From Cellvibrionales bacterium UBA3090 (lineage in GTDB: Bacteria > Pseudomonadota > Gammaproteobacteria > Pseudomonadales > Porticoccaceae): DNA of 10,446 nt. The DNA lies in the NCBI GenBank assembly GCA_002367235.1, contig DFBC01000067.1, positions 1 to 10,446 of the forward strand, read 5' to 3'. The position numbers and the translations under genes were made by a program. Under the pieces are notes generated by a model that was not told the DNA's origin, searched no databases, and worked only from the letters and a program-made list of their open reading frames with translations. Below, one piece after another: positions 1 through 7,109 of this stretch. Within the stretch, counting starts at the first letter, position 1, and the number at the start of each line of letters is the position of its first letter.

Positions 1-283
1 CCGGGCTGCCACTTTCGCGGTGTAACTCCAGTAATTGGGCATAGGCCAAATCTGCATGGTGCCTGGCTTTATCGGTGGGAGAGGGAAGCGGAGACAAATT
101 TAGCTGTCGCCAAAACTGGTTAAAACTCTGCTGCGGTTTCAAGTAGGCATTTTGCCGCGCCGCGTTGCCGGTGGTGATCCCTTGTTCAGTTAGCAGTGCG
201 TAGCCGGGGCTGATAATCATTTCCCCTCGTGCATTTCCGCAGCAGAGGCCGCAATCGTTAATGTCTATTATGGCTACACTCAT
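1..283 (-). CDS. Hsp70/actin-like ATPase family protein, N-terminal part (cut by window edge)
   Basis: The first 94 codons of a gene continuing beyond position 1. The protein opens MSVAIIDINDCGL, a beta-strand ending in Asp residues where Hsp70/actin-fold ATPases carry the phosphate-1 loop. It continues with a second strand and turn (EMIISPGYALL, about residues 21-31), a Gly-Asn-Ala-Ala segment typical of 'G..A...' after the first hairpin, and a helix containing FNQFWRQL (about residues 54-61). This order resembles the diverged YegD-like Hsp70 group. The canonical DxGTT nucleotide loop is not intact here, so ATP binding cannot be assumed. The ATG at 283 is preceded by AAAGG with a 7-nt spacer, a good ribosome site. 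No signal peptide is visible, so the product should be cytoplasmic. It is the last gene seen of the long minus-strand run, 105 bp after the proton-channel gene. The family call rests on a short N-terminus only. Confidence 0.6.
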   Translation of the reverse strand, partial: MSVAIIDINDCGLCCGNARGEMIISPGYALLTEQGITTGNAARQNAYLKPQQSFNQFWRQLNLSPLPSPTDKARHHADLAYAQLLELHRESGSP

Positions 284-304
284 GATGATGCCTTTATCAA
301 TCTG

Positions 305-319
305 TGGGCAATCAGCCCA
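305..319 (-). repeat. Small inverted repeat in the 105-bp gap before the ATPase-like gene
   Basis: TGGGC and GCCCA arms, 5 bp each around a 5-nt loop, lie between the stop of the channel gene (389) and the ribosome site of the next gene (AAAGG at 291-295). No T-run follows on the minus strand, so it does not look like an intrinsic terminator. It might act as a weak mRNA hairpin in the only sizeable gap of the operon, or be chance. Confidence 0.3.
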
Positions 320-388
320 TATTTCTAGCGTTAAGTTTCCAGGTGCCGGTTCCTGAATCTATGCCTCTGATACCAAGAGCGGGAGTGC

Positions 389-1186
389 TCAATCGGTCTT
401 TAAATGGCGCAATAGATTGTCGTCACAATAGCTGTGAGTATCCAGCACCAGACGTTCTTGCATCAGTTGTAGCTGGTGCACCATAAACATCACTACGATA
501 CTGATCACCAGGGCAATAAAGGTTGAATTAAACGCAACGCCCAGGCTCGCCGTAACGCCGGCAATATCGCCCTGTACGGCCTTGTGGGCCTGACTTAGGG
601 CTTCGCCAATACCTCGTACTGTTCCAATAAACCCAATGGAGGGAATTGCCCAGGCGATATATCTCACCATCGAGAGTTCAGAATCCAGCCGGTCGGACTC
701 GGTATCCAGCACCTCGCTAACGGCACTGGAGACATCCTGAATATTACGCGTGGAATCAAATCGCCGCAGGGCCGCCAGGAGTGACCGGGAGACCAGATAA
801 TCTTTTTGCGCGGTGGGCAGGGCTTGGATCGGTCGCGACATCTGACGGGCATCTTCCGGTAAAATTCGGGTGCCCTCTGTGACGGTTAACAGCTGTTGAG
901 CTAATAGCTTGCGTTCATCCATGGCACTCCGCGCCTTGAGTCCCATGATGGCAAATGCCCAGAGCATCAGAACAAAGCAGGCTTCCTGTTCGTAGTCTTT
1001 CACGACAATATAAAAAGATCGCTCCGCCACATAGGCTTCCCCTGCGGCTTCTCGGGCTAATTGTTGTTGTAGCAGGGCGTTGGCATTAGGTCTTATCAGC
1101 GTAACGTAAAAGGTATGTACCAGAATCAGGGCTAGAATCAGGGCAAAGACCTGGTAGAGGAATTCTGATGAGGCTCTCGTTTTCAT
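389..1186 (-). CDS. MotA/TolQ/ExbB-type proton channel family protein
   Basis: A 265-residue inner-membrane protein of the family that turns proton (or sodium) flow into mechanical work with a MotB/TolR/ExbD-type partner. Hydrophobic segments are seen at about residues 10-31, 66-84, 176-197 and 208-236. A polar domain of about 90 residues lies between the second and third, as expected for the cytoplasmic loop of MotA/TolQ. The family signature is clear in the last two helices: PSIGFIGTVRGIGEAL (182-197), then GVTASLGVAFNSTFIALVIS (210-229). The four-segment layout is closer to MotA than to the three-helix TolQ/ExbB. The ATG at 1186 has AAGGA (1198-1202) overlapping the previous stop codon, spacer 11 nt. 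It lies 14 bp after the small secreted protein gene, clearly in the same operon. No ExbD/TolR/MotB-type partner is encoded within the window. Family call is strong; the job of this paralogue is unknown. Confidence 0.9.
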   Translation of the reverse strand: MKTRASSEFLYQVFALILALILVHTFYVTLIRPNANALLQQQLAREAAGEAYVAERSFYIVVKDYEQEACFVLMLWAFAIMGLKARSAMDERKLLAQQLLTVTEGTRILPEDARQMSRPIQALPTAQKDYLVSRSLLAALRRFDSTRNIQDVSSAVSEVLDTESDRLDSELSMVRYIAWAIPSIGFIGTVRGIGEALSQAHKAVQGDIAGVTASLGVAFNSTFIALVISIVVMFMVHQLQLMQERLVLDTHSYCDDNLLRHLKTD

Positions 1187-1200
1187 ACGTTACAACGTCC

Positions 1201-1488
1201 TTAAATATCCACGGGAAAGGGGACCGATAGATCCTCAGAAATGTCTTCACTTGGGTCAAACTCGCGCTCGGATGGACGGCTTCGTGGCTTTGAGGCCGAC
1301 TGGGTGCTGGATTTTGACTCCGGCTGGGTTTTTGATGCGGGCCCCACGGTTTGCTGCCCGGCGTCTTGTTCCCCCGACGCTTTATCGGGATCAGCTTCCT
1401 CCGCAATAATCGCTGAGGATAAGAGCGCTGTCAGCAATAATAAAATACTGCCTAATTTTATCGTGTTGATCGCCCCTTTATTTTTCAC
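1201..1488 (-). CDS. Small secreted acidic/polar protein of unknown function
   Basis: About 95 residues from a GTG start. The N-terminus is a classic signal peptide: a basic stretch with three Lys, then a hydrophobic core (GSILLLLTALLSSAIIA), likely cut before EEADPD. The mature part is a low-complexity Ser/Gln/Lys/Pro linker. It ends in a distinct acidic tail, FDPSEDISEDLSVPFPVDI, which looks less random than the linker and may be a docking peptide. The start is uncertain. GTG at 1488 gives a normal 29-residue signal peptide and has a weak AGAAGAG ribosome site 8 nt upstream. An in-frame ATG at 1521 would overlap the preceding gene by 11 bp, add 11 residues and has no visible ribosome site; longer versions run deep into the upstream gene and are unlikely. 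Its position immediately before the proton-channel gene suggests a periplasmic accessory of that channel (inference). I do not recognise a named family. Confidence 0.75.
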   Translation of the reverse strand: MKNKGAINTIKLGSILLLLTALLSSAIIAEEADPDKASGEQDAGQQTVGPASKTQPESKSSTQSASKPRSRPSEREFDPSEDISEDLSVPFPVDI

Positions 1489-1510
1489 ACCCTCATCTCT
1501 TCTTAACAGA

Positions 1511-3625
1511 TTATTCAACATAGCGAGCAATTCTAAAACCCACATCATCCCTCGGGTCGTTGCCATAGTCACGGAATGAAAGGCGTAGTTCGGTAATGCT
1601 GCTGTGTCGCCAGCTGGCACCGCGTATCATGTGAAACTCGCCTTTTTCCGGACCGGTAGGATCCTTCTCCGCTTTCATGCCAAGGCTGAACTCAATGCCG
1701 TAGTAGTCATTGATCCATTCTGCGACATTTCCAGCCAAATCGTACAACCCCTTGTCGTTGGGTGGAAAGCTTCCGACGGGTGCCGAGGTGATATGTCCAT
1801 CGTTATAGGTGGTGATGGCGCGGCCAACAATTTTTGCAGCACTTATGTCGGCAAAGTTGCCATGTTTGTTTCTGGGGGGAAAGCTATTTCCCCATCCATG
1901 TTTCTTCATTCCTGCAGCCGAGTAACGCGCGGCCCATGCCCACTCGGCTTCAGTGGGCAGTCGATAGCCGTTTGCAGTGAGATTAAATCCGGTAATCTTT
2001 CCCTGTTCTTCTTTATAGGCTGGCGTCAGTTTTGCTTTCCTGCTCAGCCAATTACAGTATCGGGCGGCCTGTTCCCAGCTGACATTGACTACGGGCTGGC
2101 TGGGTCTGTCCAGCGTGTTGCCGCCCACATGGCGAGAACTGTGCTGGCGTTGAAACTGTTTGAACTGGCTGTTAGTCACTTCTTTGGTGGCCAGATAGAA
2201 GGGCCGAGTAATTTGAACATCTCGCAATACCTCATTGGCTCGCCTGCCAGATTCACGCCGAGAAGCACCCATGGTGAAGGTGACCTGAGGTTTAAATAGT
2301 TTGAGCGTTTGGTTGTCAGGGCTGGTGATTTCCTTGGGCGTGCTTGCCCATCGGGCCTCTCGCTCGGTTAGCAGTTTGACCCTGACCACCTGATTCAGCG
2401 TTGGTTGAGGGGTGATGGTTCTACTCTGGCTGGCATAGCCGGGTTTTTTAATTTCAATGCGATGGGGGCGAGCGGGCAGGCTGAAGGTTTTGCCCGCCGA
2501 GCTGCCGATGCTGCCTCTCAGTCGGCCATCGATCCATACAGACGCGTCGACTGGTGAGGTGATAACCCGGATGTCCCCTCGGTTGGCCGTGAGGGAAATA
2601 GCCAGTGTTTCAGTTTGTCCAGAGGTTAGTGAGAGTGAGTGTTTATGGGTGATATAACCATTCAGGAACAGTGAGAGGTGGTGTTGTTTATTAGGCGCAA
2701 CATCGAGCGTGATCGGTGTGGTGCCGCGGTACTCGCCATCTACGGTGACGGTGGCCCCAAGGGGAGTGGAGCTTAGTTCGATAATGCCATCCGCGGGTTC
2801 CAGATTGATTTGAGGCTCGGCCAGCGTATCGCCAGCGCCGACTGCGACCGTCTTTTTCCAGGGTTTGTAACCCGGTAATGCAATGGTGATGGTCTCCCCG
2901 CCGGACAGGACTTCCGTTGTCAGGGGGGTTTTGCCGCGGGGTTCGCCATTGACGCTAACGTCGGCGCCTTCGGGGGTGGTGGTGAGTTCTACGTAACCCC
3001 AAGCGGGTTTGAGGTCGTGATGAAAGGCCTGATTGTGGTCGAGTCCTTCAATGTCTACGGTGGCGGTGTGACTGAAATAACGAGGGGCGCTAATTTCCAG
3101 TTGGTGTTCACCCGGCGACAGTGACGATAATTTGATCGGGCTGGTGCCAGCTAACGTGCCATCCACCAAAACTTCCGCATTTTCCGGGGTCGTGGTTACC
3201 TGCAGGTGCCCTGGTTTTTTCTCAAGGCTGAGGGGCAACAATTGGTGATCATCCTCACTCACTAAAAAGGATTGTTGCAAGCTCTGATAGCCTTCTGCAG
3301 AGGCCATTAGCTGGTACTCCCCGGGCCTTATCAAATAGTGATCGGCGAGTTCAAAGGTCATGCCCCCTTCAATCGTTACCTCAGCGTCGACAGGCACAAT
3401 TTTCACCACCACAGATTTGGCTGTGAGCAAAAACCCTAGCACCAGAATACTCACCAAAAAAGCGAGTCCGACAATCACTTTCAGCGGGCTGATCGTGATA
3501 CTTGTGTGTTTGGCCTCCCCTGTTATTGGGGTGAAATCAGTGGGTGCTATCTGCTCCTCGTGGGTGGGCTGGTCGCCTGCCTTATTCGCGTTGCTGCCGG
3601 GATCGTGCCCCGTGTCTTTTGTCAT
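1511..3625 (-). CDS. PEGA-repeat protein with C-terminal FGE/SUMF1-type domain lacking catalytic cysteines
   Basis: A 704-residue protein with a polar N-terminus, one membrane helix (about 48-69) and a large periplasmic part. Five PEGA-type repeats follow at about 73-113, 140-183, 210-254, 280-325 and 350-398, each with a 'TP.gA.V.vdG...G.tP' core and a closing 'GY'; the first and fifth are degenerate. Residues about 441-704 form a formylglycine-generating-enzyme/SUMF1 fold: TMGA (451-454), GYRLPTEAEWAWAAR (553-567), YDLAGNVAEW (628-637), RGASW (668-672) and DVGFR (694-698). True FGEs carry two active-site cysteines between the RGGS-type and GFR motifs. Here that stretch has none, and Cys524 is the only cysteine in the whole protein. 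Sulfatase activation is therefore unlikely; a structural or binding role is more probable, as in GldK/GldJ-like and other pseudo-FGE proteins. The start ATG overlaps the preceding stop by 4 bp (ATGA), implying translational coupling. Confidence 0.9.
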   Translation of the reverse strand: MTKDTGHDPGSNANKAGDQPTHEEQIAPTDFTPITGEAKHTSITISPLKVIVGLAFLVSILVLGFLLTAKSVVVKIVPVDAEVTIEGGMTFELADHYLIRPGEYQLMASAEGYQSLQQSFLVSEDDHQLLPLSLEKKPGHLQVTTTPENAEVLVDGTLAGTSPIKLSSLSPGEHQLEISAPRYFSHTATVDIEGLDHNQAFHHDLKPAWGYVELTTTPEGADVSVNGEPRGKTPLTTEVLSGGETITIALPGYKPWKKTVAVGAGDTLAEPQINLEPADGIIELSSTPLGATVTVDGEYRGTTPITLDVAPNKQHHLSLFLNGYITHKHSLSLTSGQTETLAISLTANRGDIRVITSPVDASVWIDGRLRGSIGSSAGKTFSLPARPHRIEIKKPGYASQSRTITPQPTLNQVVRVKLLTEREARWASTPKEITSPDNQTLKLFKPQVTFTMGASRRESGRRANEVLRDVQITRPFYLATKEVTNSQFKQFQRQHSSRHVGGNTLDRPSQPVVNVSWEQAARYCNWLSRKAKLTPAYKEEQGKITGFNLTANGYRLPTEAEWAWAARYSAAGMKKHGWGNSFPPRNKHGNFADISAAKIVGRAITTYNDGHITSAPVGSFPPNDKGLYDLAGNVAEWINDYYGIEFSLGMKAEKDPTGPEKGEFHMIRGASWRHSSITELRLSFRDYGNDPRDDVGFRIARYVE

Positions 3626-5118
3626 GATATGGGCTCCCTGCAGATCACTTCCACTGGGGTGGCAATCCCTTCGGGGGTGACTTGAAACTCTACCCGAACA
3701 TCGCGATAGCCAGCTCGATTACCAACCGCGACATAATTGCCGGGTTTGAGCGATAGCGCCTTTTGACTAAAAATCCCCAATTCACCCACCTTGAATAGCG
3801 TGACGTTTGTGGCGTTGTCAGAGGTAAAATTGATGGTTACGGGTGTCACTGCAGAGCGTAGTACTTGTTTGAGTTGCGCAATTTGCTGGACATGTTTGGA
3901 ACCTGGCGAATTGATTCCTTCGGCATCCTTGAGTAATTGTCGGGCGTGTTGGCGTACGTTGGCCGACGCGAGTCTCAGGGGCGATGCCAGCACACGGTCG
4001 ATGGCATCGCTAAGATCAGCTCGGGTGGAGCTGCGAATTTGTCCCAATTTGGCCTCTACTACAGAGCTGTCCCTTGTCAGTACCCGGTTGTATATCGCCA
4101 GCGCCTGATGCCATTGCTCCTTTTTTTCCAGTGATGCCGCTTGGTTTAGCTGAGTTCGGGTGGTGTATCGAGTGGAGGCCGTGTTGGCCTGGGCCAAGCC
4201 AGTATTTGCGGCGTTGTCACCGGGGCGAAGTGCCAGCGCTTCTCGGAATGCTTTGGCCGCGCTCGTAAACTTGTTAGCTTCCAAAAATTGGTAGCCACGG
4301 CTCATGGCACTGTTGAAATCACGTGATTGAATCAGCTTGGCCGCTTGCTCACTACCGCTGATGGCATCTGGGTGAAGCGAGTCCAGAGCCAATGCTTGCT
4401 CGAAGAAGTGCTGCGCCAGTTCTATATTTTGTTCTTCCAGGGCGGTGTTTCCCTGAGAGACCAGTGCCAAAACTTTGTCCAGTGTGGTGGTTCTCTCTAA
4501 GCCGGACACAGCCTCGCTATTGGAAGCGTCGATGGCCAGGGCGAGCTCGTAGTATTGCCGAGCCTCGGCAGCATTCCCCTCAGTAAAGGCTTGGTCGCCT
4601 TTTTTCAGTTGAGTGGATAGTACTTCCGGTATGCGGTTTTCCAGCGCAGCGAGTTGGTTTAATGCATCCAGATAAGCCTCTTGAGCCTCGGCAAATTCCC
4701 GTTGGCGGTAGCTCAGGTCCCCCTCGGCCGCTTTGTTTAATGCGGTTTGATAGGCCTGTTTATCCCAGAGCAGAACATTGTTCTTTTCTAAAAAACTCTG
4801 CTTTTCCAGTAGTTTGCTCAGGCTATCCTGAGATTCACGGCGTGCCCGGGCCAGCTGGGCGTCTCTAAAGGGCGTTTCTTTGACGGCTTGAGTCTGGATG
4901 GCCTCTGGTTCGATGATAACCGGCGGCGTTTGGGGTGGTTTAACCAGTGAGGGGAGTACAAAAATAACCACTAATGCCAGAAGAATACTGCCGGCCAGTG
5001 CAATATAGGTGACCGGTTTTTGCTGCCACGGAACGGGTGCCCTTTGGGATGGGGGCGCTGTTTGTGTTAGGGGGATATCCGCGGGCCTAATGGGATCGCC
5101 ATTATTACTACTTGCCAT
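3622..5118 (-). CDS. Membrane-anchored TPR protein with PEGA-like C-terminal domain
   Basis: A 498-residue protein with a Pro-rich cytoplasmic N-terminus (about 1-34), one membrane helix (about 36-58) and a predicted periplasmic remainder. A charged helical region (about 85-130) leads into at least four TPR-like helix pairs between about 130 and 360. Examples are the GNAAEARQYYELALAIDASN unit near 181-200, QNIELAQHFFEQALALD near 230-246, FTSAAKAFREALALRPGD near 284-301 and EQWHQALAIYNRVLTRD near 334-350. The last 70 residues (about 426-490) form a beta-rich stretch ending in LKPGNYVAVGNRAGYRDVRV, which reads as a degenerate PEGA domain like those of the next gene. A GGTGAG ribosome site lies at the end of the upstream gene, 5 bp away. 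The shared single-pass topology and PEGA theme suggest that it binds the FGE-like neighbour as part of one complex (inference). No enzyme motif is visible. Confidence 0.85.
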   Translation of the reverse strand: MASSNNGDPIRPADIPLTQTAPPSQRAPVPWQQKPVTYIALAGSILLALVVIFVLPSLVKPPQTPPVIIEPEAIQTQAVKETPFRDAQLARARRESQDSLSKLLEKQSFLEKNNVLLWDKQAYQTALNKAAEGDLSYRQREFAEAQEAYLDALNQLAALENRIPEVLSTQLKKGDQAFTEGNAAEARQYYELALAIDASNSEAVSGLERTTTLDKVLALVSQGNTALEEQNIELAQHFFEQALALDSLHPDAISGSEQAAKLIQSRDFNSAMSRGYQFLEANKFTSAAKAFREALALRPGDNAANTGLAQANTASTRYTTRTQLNQAASLEKKEQWHQALAIYNRVLTRDSSVVEAKLGQIRSSTRADLSDAIDRVLASPLRLASANVRQHARQLLKDAEGINSPGSKHVQQIAQLKQVLRSAVTPVTINFTSDNATNVTLFKVGELGIFSQKALSLKPGNYVAVGNRAGYRDVRVEFQVTPEGIATPVEVICREPIS

Positions 5119-5123
5119 AATGT

Positions 5124-6305
5124 CTAAATCTCACCGCGCTCGGCTTTATAAATCTCTCGCAACAGCGCTTTCCATTGAGTGTATTGGGCTTCTACATTGC
5201 CTGTCAGTGTAATCGTGCGATCTTCCAATTCGATGACCTGAGGTTCAACTTCTGCTTCCAGAGATTGACCAAGCTCCGCCAGAGCGCCCTCATGGATTTT
5301 CAGCTCAGCTCTTTTGGATAGACCGCTTTTTACCAGCAAAGCGCCAGCGCCGATAGTTACTGCGCCGGCTGCCTGAGCCGAGCCATTATTGCTTCCAGAG
5401 GCCAGAATCCCACCGATAATAGCAGCAACGCCGCCAATAGTGCGATTGCGGGACTGGCGCTTGAGCTCGCGAACCGAGGCAAGCTCTTCATAGGTTGCCC
5501 TGCGCCATGATTGATAGGGCTTTTCCATGCGTCGCGAGAACGCATCGTAGTGCTCCTGCATGGTGTCCACAAATAAGTAATCTCTTTCGCGGATGCGCGC
5601 AATGCGACGCAGAATGGGGTCGTTTTCTGCGGGCAGTCGAATGACCTCCAGTTGACCACCCGGCGTTTCCCTGATGTGGTCACCAAAGGCCTCGGGTGAA
5701 AAATCACGGGCAAATTTTAAGCTGGAGACAGCCCTCAGTTTTTTTGCCTCGTCAGCGGATAACTGCTGGCGGTATTCCAGCAGATCATTGGCAATGCGGT
5801 TGAACAGCCCCTGAAAAGGGTCGCGCTTAATTTTACTGCCATTTTTATAGGCGTATTGCCCCACCATTTCGGTATAGGACTTGGTGTACCAATGACGGTT
5901 GCTGACATCGGTCACACTGATATCCAAGGCTAATTTTTCGCCATCTGAGTGAATAATTTTACCGTCGACATAAACGTCGACCACGGTGTCTCGACTGGGC
6001 ACGGCCCGGACTGCACCCCAGGCGGTGGTTTGTTGAATGGTGCTGGCAAGGGTGTTGGCCAGGTATTGGGATTCAGCATTGCGTACAGCGGGTAATACCG
6101 TTAAATCGTCTTTTTGCGCGGCCTCTTCAAGACCGGGGCTAAAGGGTAATACGGCAAGATCCAGTAGTTGGGATTCATCGACGTCAATGGTTTGATGTTC
6201 CAGTGGTGTTACGACGGTGCTGGTGATGCGTTGGCCACCACAGGATACCAGTGTTAATAACGCTAACACGAGAATGAATGGATTTGACCTGGACTTCAGA
6301 TACAT
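5124..6305 (-). CDS. Putative outer-membrane lipoprotein with glycine-rich hydrophobic segment
   Basis: A 393-residue protein. The N-terminus is a type II signal peptide: basic start, hydrophobic core, and a lipobox Leu-Val-Ser-Cys with the lipidated Cys at residue 22. Gly at +2 does not favour inner-membrane retention, so outer-membrane sorting is likely. A following alpha/beta region contains LLDLAVLPFSPGLEEAA (47-63) and a strand-rich stretch with VVDVYVDGKI (108-117). This resembles the small domain of CsgG/TolB-N/GNA1162-like lipoproteins, but only loosely. A basic helical region (about 210-275) precedes a glycine/alanine-rich hydrophobic segment at about 279-319, reminiscent of a glycine zipper. 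The end is a charged helical tail. AAGGGAAACCC just before the ATG at 6305 is a good ribosome site. The stop lies 5 bp before the TPR gene. I do not recognise a named family; a lipid-anchored scaffold is the likely role. Confidence 0.8.
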   Translation of the reverse strand: MYLKSRSNPFILVLALLTLVSCGGQRITSTVVTPLEHQTIDVDESQLLDLAVLPFSPGLEEAAQKDDLTVLPAVRNAESQYLANTLASTIQQTTAWGAVRAVPSRDTVVDVYVDGKIIHSDGEKLALDISVTDVSNRHWYTKSYTEMVGQYAYKNGSKIKRDPFQGLFNRIANDLLEYRQQLSADEAKKLRAVSSLKFARDFSPEAFGDHIRETPGGQLEVIRLPAENDPILRRIARIRERDYLFVDTMQEHYDAFSRRMEKPYQSWRRATYEELASVRELKRQSRNRTIGGVAAIIGGILASGSNNGSAQAAGAVTIGAGALLVKSGLSKRAELKIHEGALAELGQSLEAEVEPQVIELEDRTITLTGNVEAQYTQWKALLREIYKAERGEI

Positions 6306-6329
6306 GGGTTTCCCTTAGATAAATAGCGT

Positions 6330-7109
6330 TTACTGGCCTCGTTTATATTTTCGGTATTCTTCCCAGAGTTTTTCTCGCAATACCGGGTCTGCTTCTTTCA
6401 TCGCCGCTTCGCGAATTTGCCGGGCAACAATATCATCGTCACTGCCATCGGGAATATCTGCGGGGACTCTGGCGCCCGCCCGAGGGGATGGCATGCTGTT
6501 GCTGCCCGACGCCAGCGTTCCATCGCCCTTCTCGGCATTTACATCAGAGGCCGCGCCGCCGCCTCCTTCTGTGGGTGATGCCGGTTCGCCATTGCCATCG
6601 GAGTCCTCATTAATATCGGCCTCTTCAAACAAGGGGTTATCATCGCCAAAAACTTCCTCTTCATCATCTGAATATTCACTTTCGATGGCTTGGACGGTCG
6701 CTCGCTCATTGATGATCATGCCGTCGAAAACTGCAATTGACTCATCAAATTGTTCATCCAGCACCGCCACGGCCTCTTCTTCGCTCAATATCTCTCCGCC
6801 ACCAGGCATGCCGGATTCTTGCGCCTGGTCAGATGCGGCTTCTCCCGTGGGGCCTTGGCGCTCATCCGCTTCATCATAGGCCGCCTCTTCAGCGCCGGAT
6901 TGCCGTTCGCTACTGCTCTGTTGTTGGCTATCGCTGGGCGAGCTGCTTTGGGATGAGCTACTAGCAGCGGGACTGGACTGCGATGATTGAGAGGTGCTGG
7001 GGGTCGATGCACTCGAAGACGAACTGCTGGATTGCATACTCTGGCAACCGGCAAGCAGCAGGGCTATTGCACAGACGAAAATACCGCTTTTGATCTTAGC
7101 TATGTTCAT
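6330..7109 (-). CDS. Ser-rich, acidic low-complexity lipoprotein of unknown function
   Basis: A 259-residue protein with a lipoprotein signal peptide: Lys-rich start, hydrophobic core, lipobox Leu-Ala-Gly-Cys with Cys at residue 22. The first about 50 mature residues are almost all Ser, Gln and Pro, a flexible tether. An acidic helical region (about 106-136, containing EILSEEEAVAVLDEQFDESI) and a very acidic stretch (about 144-180) follow, then a Gly-rich linker. A basic/acidic amphipathic helix closes the protein (about 224-259, DDDIVARQIREAAMKEADPV onward, ending KYKRGQ). The folded parts are probably the central helix and the C-terminal helix, which may be the contact points. The gene overlaps the end of the upstream gene by 14 bp. 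There is no clear ribosome site before its ATG, so translation is probably coupled. Lipobox and tether suggest an envelope-anchored spacer that reaches through the periplasm (inference). Confidence 0.8.
   Translation of the reverse strand: MNIAKIKSGIFVCAIALLLAGCQSMQSSSSSSSASTPSTSQSSQSSPAASSSSQSSSPSDSQQQSSSERQSGAEEAAYDEADERQGPTGEAASDQAQESGMPGGGEILSEEEAVAVLDEQFDESIAVFDGMIINERATVQAIESEYSDDEEEVFGDDNPLFEEADINEDSDGNGEPASPTEGGGGAASDVNAEKGDGTLASGSNSMPSPRAGARVPADIPDGSDDDIVARQIREAAMKEADPVLREKLWEEYRKYKRGQ

Noticed and set aside
312..392. A 26-codon minus-strand reading frame starting TTG just at the stop of the channel gene, containing GIDSGTGTWKL.
   Set aside because: The peptide looks faintly like an actin-type phosphate loop, but the frame is very short, starts with TTG, has no ribosome site of its own, and the real ATPase-like gene starts at 283. 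Most likely chance.
304..486. Plus-strand frame of 60 residues over the gap and the end of the channel gene.
   Set aside because: It overlaps the well supported channel gene antisense, shows no family features and has no ribosome site.
1489..1620. A longer form of the small secreted protein starting at 1620.
   Set aside because: It would overlap the FGE-like gene by over 100 bp and bury the signal peptide behind about 44 residues; the GTG at 1488 or ATG at 1521 fits better.
1604..2299. A 231-residue plus-strand open frame antisense to the FGE-like domain.
   Set aside because: The minus-strand frame carries unmistakable FGE motifs; the antisense frame has no recognisable motif and is a codon-bias shadow.
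1511..3625. Active sulfatase-modifying enzyme (true formylglycine generator).
   Set aside because: The catalytic cysteine pair is absent and no sulfatase gene lies in the window.
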